From an uncultured bacterium (GTDB taxonomy: Bacteria > Cyanobacteriota > Vampirovibrionia > Gastranaerophilales > Gastranaerophilaceae): a stretch of 6,406 nt of DNA. Below the pieces are notes generated by a model. The model was not told the origin of the DNA. It ran no database searches and saw only the letters and a list, made by a program, of their open reading frames with translations. This document shows, one piece after another, positions 1 to 6,070 of this stretch. Position 1 is the stretch's first letter. Every line of letters begins with the position of its first letter. The stretch covers positions 1-6,406 of the forward strand of contig USOK01000094.1 in assembly GCA_900556295.1 (NCBI GenBank). Direction: 5' to 3'. The translations under genes were made by a program, and so were the position numbers.

Positions 1-58
1 GATATGAATTTCGTTCCTCGCTCCCCGAGTTAGACACTCGTCCGTAATTTCGCAAACC
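1..58. other. GC-richer intergenic tract at window edge, no gene recognised
   Basis: This stretch is clearly richer in G+C than the genes next to it. It contains a short inverted repeat, CGAGT (26-30) with ACTCG (36-40). Both strands have short open stretches running off the left edge, but none shows a recognisable protein or a start signal. It may be more of the repetitive intergenic DNA seen at 59-160. No function is assigned. Confidence 0.35.
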
Positions 59-160
59 CCAACCTACTTTTTGTCACTCCGGATACGATCCGGAGTCTAT
101 CAAACAACAATTTTAGCAATATACAGATTGCTGAACAGAGTCTGCGATGACAGGGGTTGG
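59..160. repeat. Nested inverted-repeat element A, foldable into a multi-branched structure
   Basis: Four sets of complementary arms are nested. The outer clamp is CCAACC (59-64) with GGTTGG (155-160). Inside it, TGTCA (72-76) pairs with TGACA (148-152). Two hairpins lie within: ACTCCGGAT (76-84) with ATCCGGAGT (88-96) around a 3-base loop, and TTTAGCAAT (112-120) with ATTGCTGAA (127-135) around a 6-base loop, with one G-T pair. The fold resembles a cloverleaf. The element lies just downstream of the minus-strand gene that ends at 179, so it could end or protect that transcript, but neither strand shows a clear U-tract after a hairpin. The boundary TGTCAYTC...GARTCTATCAA is shared with the element at 2070-2149, which suggests a dispersed, possibly MITE-like family. 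What is seen is the pairing; mobility or function is inferred. Confidence 0.65.
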
Positions 161-178
161 TAAAATTCTCAATTCTAC

Positions 179-1921
179 CTATGAAAATGCCTTGAATGAA
201 CGTTCTACGTTCTTATCGATTACACTTTTTAATGATTCATATTCTGTTTGCAATGCATTGTGTTCAGAATCTAATTTTTTTAAATCTTGATCATATTTTT
301 TATCTTGATTTTCGATTTCTGTTGTTGTGTTTTTGTATTTTACTTCGGCTTTTGCGATAGCAACTTCGTCTTCCACAGTAACCAAATCGGTTGTACTAGA
401 GTATGCCGTAGAATTCCAATAATAGCCCTCTGATGTCATTTCCATCATTTTGCCACTATCTGTTGCCGGGTTGAAATATGTAGCTTGTTTTAATGTAACA
501 ACACCATTTTTCAAAGCAAATGTTAACCAATCATTGCTTGTCAGTAATTGATCATCAATAACTTTGTAGTTTTTATTTGTTTCGTTTTTTAAATTATCTT
601 TTGCGGTATAAACAGTTTCGCCATTTGCATTTGTGTTGTTTTGCAATTTGTTCGCAGATTCAGAACCATTCATCATATACCACAAGTTGATAAACCATTG
701 AGCTTTGTCCTTGTCTATAACAGCAAAATCATAAGTTGGTTCGTCAGGTTTAACAGGTTGAACCGGCTTTTCTGGCATTTCTGGTTTTGGACCTGTTAAG
801 TTTTTCATATCACCATCAGTGAAGTTGATTAATGTTTCACGCGCCTCTTTAGGATCTGAAATTAAATTATTCTTTAAAATATACAACAAATCTATTGCTT
901 TTTGTTTAATTGATTTTAATTGGACTTTGCCATTTGCATCTTTTTTAACACAATTATTTTCAGCATCATATAAGTAATCACTTTTTAAGATTTCTAGCTC
1001 AGTAGGAACTCTTCCCGCATCTATAGCTGCTTGAATTAAATTTTCTTTAGTATCAAATCCATTGTCTGAATTGTCATCACCATCACAGAATTTTTCTTCT
1101 TTTGCTATTTCATCAGAAAGCGGTTTAAATTTTGGGCTTAACGAACCTTCATTTCCGACCCCGGGCCCATTAATTGCAGAACCAGAAACATCCAATGCGT
1201 CAAATTTTGTAGTTTTACCATTACTAGCGACAAATTCTTTTTGAGAACAGTTGTCCGTTCCATCATAATCAACTAAATGAGCCAAAACATGGACATAACA
1301 ACCAGCTCCGCTCATATAACCGTTTGCAAGTGCTCCTAAAGCATTTCCATAACAACTACTTGGCTCTTCGCTTGTTCCAACAATACTTGTAAACTGTGCA
1401 TACAAATCAGGTTTATCTTTAGCTTCCAACCACTTGTTGTACTCTTCTGTGTATGTCTTCATTTTTTCATTATATTTATCCAATTTTTCATTATAATCAT
1501 CCAATTTTTCATTATATTCATCCATATCAGTTTTATATTTGTCAGCATCAGTTGTATCTTGAGCCAAGCCGTACTTGTCCAAGAATTCTGATAATGTGCC
1601 GGAATTTTCAAAATTGTTTGCATCAGTTGCAGATACCAAATTTTGACCTGATGCGTTTTGGATTGAATATTGGTTTTTAAGCGGTTCATAAGAATACAAC
1701 AATGCAGGAGTAAGATTGTATGTAGAGCTTTCTCCATTGTCATTGTAGTATTTGAAAACTAGCTTTTCGGAACTTAATGCATCCATGTACTCTTGGCTTG
1801 CATCAGAAGATTTTTGTGCAAGACGAAGTTTTGAGTTCGTAATTGTTTGCGAACGCATTTCATTATCGGTCAATCGCCCGGTAATTGTTAATAATCTAGC
1901 TTGTGTCGCAGACATTCCCAT
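179..1921 (-). CDS. Coiled-coil protein of a probable Gastranaerophilales-specific family, function unknown
   Basis: The product has 580 residues and no signal peptide or membrane segment. I chose the ATG at 1921 (MGMSATQARLL) over an in-frame ATG 19 codons upstream because MGM(S/A)xxQAR is the N-terminus I recall for this family and an AAAGGA ribosome site lies 11 bases before it. Seen in order: a polar helical N-terminus (about 1-60); a globular part containing TPALLYSYEPLKNQYS (71-86); heptad repeats YNEKLDD/YNEKLDK/YNEKMKT (136-156); a middle region with five cysteines (190, 208, 225, 279, 324); a proline-rich linker (378-395); and a long C-terminal coiled coil (about 515-576) ending ERSFKAFS. 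Helical ends flanking a variable centre recall axial or secreted filament proteins, but that is only an analogy. The gene is divergent from the kinase at 2245 and stands alone on its strand. Existence of the gene is near certain; no function is known. Confidence 0.9.
   Translation of the reverse strand: MGMSATQARLLTITGRLTDNEMRSQTITNSKLRLAQKSSDASQEYMDALSSEKLVFKYYNDNGESSTYNLTPALLYSYEPLKNQYSIQNASGQNLVSATDANNFENSGTLSEFLDKYGLAQDTTDADKYKTDMDEYNEKLDDYNEKLDKYNEKMKTYTEEYNKWLEAKDKPDLYAQFTSIVGTSEEPSSCYGNALGALANGYMSGAGCYVHVLAHLVDYDGTDNCSQKEFVASNGKTTKFDALDVSGSAINGPGVGNEGSLSPKFKPLSDEIAKEEKFCDGDDNSDNGFDTKENLIQAAIDAGRVPTELEILKSDYLYDAENNCVKKDANGKVQLKSIKQKAIDLLYILKNNLISDPKEARETLINFTDGDMKNLTGPKPEMPEKPVQPVKPDEPTYDFAVIDKDKAQWFINLWYMMNGSESANKLQNNTNANGETVYTAKDNLKNETNKNYKVIDDQLLTSNDWLTFALKNGVVTLKQATYFNPATDSGKMMEMTSEGYYWNSTAYSSTTDLVTVEDEVAIAKAEVKYKNTTTEIENQDKKYDQDLKKLDSEHNALQTEYESLKSVIDKNVERSFKAFS
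1466..1528 (-). repeat. Three 21-bp tandem repeats inside the coiled-coil gene
   Basis: On the plus strand the unit starts TTCATTATA at 1466, 1487 and 1508, exactly 21 bases apart, with only a few differences between copies. On the coding strand each unit encodes one heptad of the pattern YNEK(L/M)xx. A weaker related stretch (YTEEYNK) continues the pattern beyond the last copy. The unit length of three whole turns of codons means copy changes would keep the frame and lengthen or shorten the coil. Confidence 0.85.
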
Positions 1922-2069
1922 AAGTACATAATTCCTTTCACATAATATTACGGAATTATTTGCATAAAACTTTAACAAAAACAGGAATTATTAATATTTG
2001 TTTACAAAAGGCTAAATTGATGCTTACACACACATTTAGATGAATAAACAATTGGATTATAAATCGACA

Positions 2070-2149
2070 TTGATAGATTCTGAATAGCAAGAAAATTTAT
2101 TTCTCACTACTCGTTCGAAATAATTTTCTAAGCTTTCAGAATGACATCA
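2070..2149. repeat. Long imperfect inverted-repeat element B, related to element A
   Basis: Successive arms pair inward: TGAT (2071-2074) with ATCA (2146-2149); ATTCTGAA (2077-2084) with TTCAGAAT (2135-2142); AGC (2086-2088) with GCT (2132-2134); AGAAAATT (2090-2097) with AATTTTCT (2122-2129); and ATTTC (2099-2103) with GAAAT (2117-2121). The last leaves a 13-base loop. Small bulges lie between the arms. Read on the minus strand it begins TGTCATTCTGA and ends CAGAATCTATCAA, matching TGTCACTCCGG...GGAGTCTATCAA of element A on the plus strand. The central stem differs completely, as expected for a palindromic repeat family with variable inserts. It sits between two divergent promoters, about 95 bases upstream of the kinase start. 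Confidence 0.65.
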
Positions 2150-2210
2150 TGAGTAATAGCAACTATTTACGAAAACAACCAAACCTAAACTGTTGCAAAA
2201 ATTAACTTAT

Positions 2211-2238
2211 TTGCTATTGCGATTTTGTCTGCTAAAAT
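2211..2238 (+). promoter_or_regulatory. Extended -10 promoter giving a probably leaderless kinase mRNA
   Basis: TTGCTA (2211-2216) is followed after 16 bases by TGC-TAAAAT (2230-2238), an extended -10 box. Transcription would begin about 7 bases after the -10, which is at or within a base or two of the ATG at 2245. No Shine-Dalgarno sequence lies before that ATG, which fits a leaderless transcript. Confidence 0.5.
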
Positions 2239-2244
2239 TGTATT

Positions 2245-3933
2245 ATGATTAAAATTTTATTAGTATCAGAAGATAATAAAGAAATCGAACGCTTCAAAAG
2301 TATTTTTAGAAAAAATTCGTATGACCTTGAAGTTATGTCAGACGAAACACTTATTTGCGATCTTATCAGTGTCGATGCACCAGATATTATTATTGTTGAT
2401 ACTAAATTTCCGCAAACCAAAGATTTAAACAAAAAAATCAAATCCATCTGCGAAAACATTATTGTTATTTTTGCAATCTTTTCCCATACAGTAGAAAAAG
2501 ACTTGATTAAATACGCAAATGCCTTCATTACAGAAGATATGTCAGATGATTTAATTTCTTCAACAATCAGCGTAAATCTGCGGATGAAAAATTCTTTAGA
2601 AATGCTTTCCAGCTCAAATAAAGATTTGGCAGACAGTTTGTACCGCTTGAATGCTCTATATAGCACAAGTTCACAATTCGCAGGGACTCTCGATAAATCC
2701 AAACTTATTAACTACATGATTGAAGGAATGGACAAAGCATTGAGCTTTTCTCTAACATGCACATTATCGTTATGTACCGCAGAAGAGCCTGTTTTAATTT
2801 TAAATTCATTATATGAACTATCTGATGAACTCATTACGGCAATAAAACTTAGAACAATATTGAATTTCAATTCACTATTTGAAGGGAAAGAAGCTCCGTG
2901 TAAACTTGATATAGACACTTTGAAAGTAGAAAAACACATCAAATATCCGGCAAGCAGATTTACTTTTACGCTTTTCCAATATGATAATATGTTTGCCCCA
3001 ATCAGTTTAGGTGACAATTTCTTCGGATGTATTGAAATTTTCAAAGAGACATCTTTCACATCAGAAGATGCAACTTGTTTCCAAACAATCGCTCAACAAG
3101 TTTCTTTACCATTAAAAAGCGCAACTTTATATCAAGAATTAATTGAAACAAACACCAAACTTGAACGTTTGGAACGTCTAAAATCAGAGTTTATTTCAAT
3201 TGTTTCGCACGAACTAAGGACCCCGTTAACTTCAATAAAAAATTCTTTAGACATCCTTATGAGCGGAAGATGCGGAGAAATCACTCCGGCTTCTGACAAA
3301 TTTTTAACGATGGCAATGCGAAACGTACAAAGGCTTTCTGGTATTATTAATGACCTATTGGATTTGTCAAAAATTGAAGCAGGGAAAATGGATTTCAATT
3401 TTGCACCTACAAACATCAACACAGTTATAAACTACGTAAAATCAGCACTTTCTGAAGTTGCAAAAACGAAAGGTTTAAACTTATTAACTAAAGAAACCGA
3501 AAACTTGCCTGAAATTACTGCAGATTCAAGGCGATTAGAACAGGTTTTGACCAACCTTGTCTCTAACGCAATAAAATTCACTCCGGAAGGCAAAACAATT
3601 ACAATTTCTTCAAACCTTATTAATGCCGAAAACATTCATATTAATGATTACTTCAAAGATAGTATTAAAAATCTTTCCGGAGAGTATGTAGAGGTTTGTG
3701 TAAGCGACGAGGGGATTGGTATTGAGTCTAAAAACTTGTTGCATGCTTTTGACAAATTCGCACAAATCGAAAACTCATTATCTCGCAAAGCCGGCGGAAC
3801 AGGTTTGGGGTTGCCGATTGCAAAACAACTATTGGACGCTCACAAAGGTGCAATTTGGTGCGACAGCGAAATCAATAAAGGCTCTAAATTTTATTTTATT
3901 ATTCCTGTTAATAGAGTCACAGCACAAGTTTAG
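2245..3933 (+). CDS. Soluble sensor histidine kinase: pseudo-receiver, GAF-like, HisKA, HATPase
   Basis: The product (562 residues) autophosphorylates on His from ATP and would pass the phosphate to a response regulator. Residues 1-112 look like a CheY receiver: MIKILLV start and candidate Asp52 in IIIVDTKFP. However, the acidic pair is S8-E9 and the usual KP is E97-D98, so it is probably a pseudo-receiver. Residues about 115-145 are helical. About 148-295 is GAF-like (APISLGDNFFGCIEIF at 251-266). The H-box SHELRTPLTS places the phospho-acceptor at His322. The ATPase shows N441 (NLVSNAIKF), D488 in SDEGIGI, the F box (502-505) and GGTGLGL (517-523), so the core is intact. There is no membrane segment, so it is cytoplasmic. 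An in-frame TAA at 2233 rules out any earlier start. The likely partner is the regulator 123 bases downstream. The input signal is unknown. Confidence 0.95.
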   Translation: MIKILLVSEDNKEIERFKSIFRKNSYDLEVMSDETLICDLISVDAPDIIIVDTKFPQTKDLNKKIKSICENIIVIFAIFSHTVEKDLIKYANAFITEDMSDDLISSTISVNLRMKNSLEMLSSSNKDLADSLYRLNALYSTSSQFAGTLDKSKLINYMIEGMDKALSFSLTCTLSLCTAEEPVLILNSLYELSDELITAIKLRTILNFNSLFEGKEAPCKLDIDTLKVEKHIKYPASRFTFTLFQYDNMFAPISLGDNFFGCIEIFKETSFTSEDATCFQTIAQQVSLPLKSATLYQELIETNTKLERLERLKSEFISIVSHELRTPLTSIKNSLDILMSGRCGEITPASDKFLTMAMRNVQRLSGIINDLLDLSKIEAGKMDFNFAPTNINTVINYVKSALSEVAKTKGLNLLTKETENLPEITADSRRLEQVLTNLVSNAIKFTPEGKTITISSNLINAENIHINDYFKDSIKNLSGEYVEVCVSDEGIGIESKNLLHAFDKFAQIENSLSRKAGGTGLGLPIAKQLLDAHKGAIWCDSEINKGSKFYFIIPVNRVTAQV

Positions 3934-3980
3934 AAATCATATTAAATAATTTAGTTCCTCGTGATTGAACAGTAGTGATA

Positions 3981-4015
3981 GTTTACATTATTTAACAATG
4001 TAGAAGAACTTTTTT
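3981..4015 (+). terminator. Weak hairpin with T-run between kinase and regulator genes
   Basis: TTTACATT (3982-3989) can pair with AATGTAGA (3997-4004) around a 7-base loop, with one G-T pair, and a run of T follows at about 4010-4015. The stem has little G+C, so it may only attenuate kinase read-through. It could instead be an operator for the promoter immediately downstream. Confidence 0.25.
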
Positions 4016-4019
4016 AATA

Positions 4020-4051
4020 TGCTATAATATTCATAAAGAACAGACTAGGGG
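4020..4051 (+). promoter_or_regulatory. Extended -10 promoter and ribosome site of the response regulator gene
   Basis: TGC-TATAAT (4020-4028) is a perfect -10 hexamer with a TGn extension. No good -35 is visible at the normal distance, which an extended -10 can tolerate. AGGGG (4047-4051) lies 5 bases before the ATG at 4057 and is the clearest Shine-Dalgarno sequence on the plus strand. The regulator and the PilB-like gene can therefore be expressed independently of the kinase. Confidence 0.6.
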
Positions 4052-4056
4052 AAAGT

Positions 4057-4419
4057 ATGAAAAAAATTCTTATTGTTGACGATGAACAAGATATTGTAGA
4101 AAGCCTAAAATTTGTATTAGAAGCTTCAGATTTTACCTGCTATTGCGCTTATAACGGAGAAGATGGACTTAGACTTGCAAAAGAATTGGTTCCGGATTTG
4201 ATTATTCTTGATGTTATGATGCCAAAAATAAATGGGTTTAAAATCAGCAGACTTTTGAAGTACGATGCAAAATACAAAAACATTCCTATTTTAATGGTTA
4301 CAGCCCGTACTCAGGAGGAAGATAAACTAATCGGAGAAGAAACAGGCGCTGATGAATATATTACAAAGCCTTTTGAGCTTGAAGAAGTAGTAAAAAAAGT
4401 TGAACAATATCTGAAATAA
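4057..4419 (+). CDS. CheY-like single-domain response regulator
   Basis: The product (120 residues) is one complete receiver domain with nothing after it. All key residues are present: acidic pair D8-D9 in ILIVDDE, phospho-acceptor D52 in LIILDVMMP, T82 in MVTAR, and K104 in YITKPF. It should therefore accept phosphate, most simply from the kinase encoded just upstream, whose His core is intact. With no DNA-binding or enzymatic output domain, it must act by binding another protein or serve as a phosphate relay. The gene has its own promoter and a good ribosome site. It is followed after 6 bases by the PilB/GspE-like gene, which makes that protein the obvious candidate target. The family is certain; the partner is inferred from gene order. 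Confidence 0.96.
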   Translation: MKKILIVDDEQDIVESLKFVLEASDFTCYCAYNGEDGLRLAKELVPDLIILDVMMPKINGFKISRLLKYDAKYKNIPILMVTARTQEEDKLIGEETGADEYITKPFELEEVVKKVEQYLK

Positions 4420-4425
4420 TAAATT

Positions 4426-5808
4426 ATGGAAACAACAGTTACAAATAAAACTCTTGAAAAATTAAAATATGACTTGGTAAGATCCGGTCTTGTGGCATAT
4501 GAAACAATTGAGCAGGCAGAAGAAATTGCAAAAGCACAAAACATAAACATAGGACAGGCTCTTATAAATTCAGGAACACTTACGGAAGAGGCAATTTTAA
4601 AATTTTTGGAAGCAAAACTTCATATTCCGTATGTGAATCTTGATGATTACACTCTTGACTCTAAATGTCTAAAATACATAAGTTTTGCAGATGCAAAAAA
4701 ATACAGAATAATCCCTCTGTTTAAAATTGAAGATACTTTGACTGTAGCAATGGCTGATCCTCTTGATCTGTTTGCGATTGACAAAGTCGTTGAAACAGCC
4801 GAATGTTCAATTGAACCGGTTGTTTCTTCTGAAACGAGTATTCGAAAAAAAATCGATGAATACTATAAAGAAGAAGAGGCTGTTGGCGAAATTTATACAG
4901 AAGAAGGAGTTGAATATGATTGGCGGGACGAGCTACACAGCGAAGATTTGTCAGACAATCATATTCAAAAAATTATACGTGCAATTTTAAAGCAAGCAAT
5001 CTTAGAAGGCGTACACGAAGTAACTTTTCAAAGAGAAGATGAAGGCTTTACGGTAAATTTTAAGAAAAACGGAGAAATTCAAAATAAAGGGAATATTCCG
5101 GCTGTTTTGACCGCATCATTTACAGCAAAACTAAAGAATTTGGCAAAACTAGATGCATCAGTTTCTGAAGTCCCTCAACTCGGGAAATTAATCTTTAAAG
5201 TTGACGATATGGAAGTTACAGCAAGCGTCTCAACATTCCCTACAATTATGGGAGAAAGAATTTTCTTAAAGATTTACAAACCACCAAGAGCCTTGAATAA
5301 AATCATAAAATCTGAAAGCAACTTACAAGTAATAAAATCCGCTCTTAATAATCCAGGGATTATAATCGTATGTGGCTCCCCATTGAGCGGAAAAACTCAT
5401 ATTATTTATTCTCTTTTACTTGAAGCAGGGACTAAAAACAAAAATATAATGACACTTGAAAGTATCGCAAAATATACGTTAAAAAATGTTCACCAGTGCG
5501 AACTAAATGAAAATGTCGGATTTAATATGGATAAGGCATCCCGATTTATTGAATTCCAATCTCCTGATATTATTTATTTGGAAGGTATAAAATCAAAAGA
5601 GTCTTTTGATTATTTTGCTAATCTCGTTTTTGACAACAAAACTATCATTATGGAGTTTTTGGCAAACAATATGGAAGACTTGCGCTACAAGCTTTCATTT
5701 TCTGATTTTGAAACTCTAAAATCACTAATAAGCTGTATGATTTTCATCCACTCACAAGACAGTATTGAGGTATTTACAAAAGAAACAGTACAAAAATATC
5801 TAGCGTAA
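4426..5808 (+). CDS. GspE/PilB-like protein with degenerate ATPase motifs
   Basis: The product (460 residues) has the layout of type II secretion/type IV pilus assembly ATPases. About 25-145 is an MshEN (GSPII_E N-terminal) domain with IGQALINSGTL (42-52); the Arg and Gln of its c-di-GMP motif appear as N41 and K64. An acidic linker follows (148-175). The ATPase region is about 176-455. Walker A is intact (GSPLSGKT, 317-324). The Asp box reads TLES (343-346) instead of IEDP. Walker B reads PDIIYLEGIKS (380-390) where the family has PDII-x-x-GEIRD, so the Glu position is Gly387. The His box (404-416) has no histidine. Expected arginines appear as S267 and K282. The usual zinc-binding Cys cluster is absent, and it is shorter than typical PilB (about 560). 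It probably binds nucleotide but has weak or no motor activity. It lacks a ribosome site and follows the regulator by 6 bases, suggesting translational coupling. Confidence 0.88.
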   Translation: METTVTNKTLEKLKYDLVRSGLVAYETIEQAEEIAKAQNINIGQALINSGTLTEEAILKFLEAKLHIPYVNLDDYTLDSKCLKYISFADAKKYRIIPLFKIEDTLTVAMADPLDLFAIDKVVETAECSIEPVVSSETSIRKKIDEYYKEEEAVGEIYTEEGVEYDWRDELHSEDLSDNHIQKIIRAILKQAILEGVHEVTFQREDEGFTVNFKKNGEIQNKGNIPAVLTASFTAKLKNLAKLDASVSEVPQLGKLIFKVDDMEVTASVSTFPTIMGERIFLKIYKPPRALNKIIKSESNLQVIKSALNNPGIIIVCGSPLSGKTHIIYSLLLEAGTKNKNIMTLESIAKYTLKNVHQCELNENVGFNMDKASRFIEFQSPDIIYLEGIKSKESFDYFANLVFDNKTIIMEFLANNMEDLRYKLSFSDFETLKSLISCMIFIHSQDSIEVFTKETVQKYLA

Positions 5809-5826
5809 AACTTGATGCTTCAAACT

Positions 5827-5868
5827 ACAAAGCCCTCTGTATAACACAGAAAGGCTTTGTAAAAAAAA
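5827..5868. terminator. Hairpin between convergent genes, without a U-tract
   Basis: ACAAAGCC (5827-5834) pairs with GGCTTTGT (5853-5860), then TCTGT (5836-5840) with ACAGA (5846-5850) around a 5-base loop, giving 13 base pairs with a small internal loop. It lies 18 bases past the stop of the PilB-like gene and before the minus-strand stop at 5917, as expected for a shared terminator. On the plus strand it is followed by eight A, not T, so it is not a standard intrinsic terminator for either gene. Confidence 0.5.
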
Positions 5869-5916
5869 CATTGACATAGCCAAACAATACCAAGTATGAC
5901 ATTTTATTTTTCAAAC

Positions 5917-6070
5917 TTAAAAAGGTTTTGTCTGGTTTAGTTTCAATCTCAAATCTCTAAATCTTGAAATATCTTCTTGCGTTCTGCCAGATTCTTGGAA
6001 TACTGCTTGAGTTGAAGGGTGAACCATCAAAACATAATCCATGTGAATTTCTAAGAAATTATATTTTCTT
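5917..6070 (-). pseudogene. 3' end of an unidentified gene of the AT-rich genome, cut at the junction
   Basis: On the minus strand an open frame ends in TAA at 5919-5917 and reads back through KLNQTKPF, RTQEDISRFRDLRLK and MVHPSTQAVFQES to about 6070. Its composition matches the AT-rich genes, and the sequence reads as a plausible amphipathic protein end. A 41-residue version could start at the ATG at 6042, but no ribosome site precedes it. Upstream of about 6070 the frame enters the GC-richer SusD-coding DNA in a different frame and soon meets a stop. It is therefore more likely the C-terminus of a longer gene truncated where two sequences were joined. I do not recognise the family. Confidence 0.45.

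Larger units (their letters stand above)
1922..2244. other. Divergent intergenic region between coiled-coil gene and kinase gene
   Basis: These 323 bases separate two genes transcribed away from each other. The left side must hold the promoter of the minus-strand gene. TAATAT (1950 to 1945, minus strand) is a possible -10 box but I see no convincing -35. The centre (2070-2149) is a long inverted repeat, and the right end (2211-2238) holds an extended -10 promoter for the kinase. I see no small gene or tRNA here. Confidence 0.6.

Noticed and set aside
1045..1085. Calcium-binding EF-hand in the acidic stretch DGDDNSDNGFD of the coiled-coil protein
   Set aside because: Spacing of the acidic residues does not fit the 12-residue EF-hand loop and no flanking helices are evident.
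1466..1528. CRISPR-like array
   Set aside because: The 21-base units are contiguous without spacers and encode protein heptads.
1062..1680. Plus-strand open frames opposite the coiled-coil gene
   Set aside because: The repeated FHYIYPI-type sequence is just the complement of the 21-bp heptad repeats; there is no start signal.
1921..1978. A 19-codon N-terminal extension of the coiled-coil protein
   Set aside because: The upstream ATG has no ribosome site and the extension (MLKFYANNSVILC) does not resemble the family start; the AAAGGA before 1921 and the MGM(S/A) start fit better.
2232..3635. Minus-strand open frames opposite the kinase gene
   Set aside because: They are antisense shadows of a clear histidine kinase and show no motifs of their own.
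5871..5900. TTGACA with TATGAC 18 bases downstream as a rightward promoter
   Set aside because: The -35 is perfect but the -10 is weak and no credible plus-strand gene follows; it lies in a convergent intergenic region and is likely chance.
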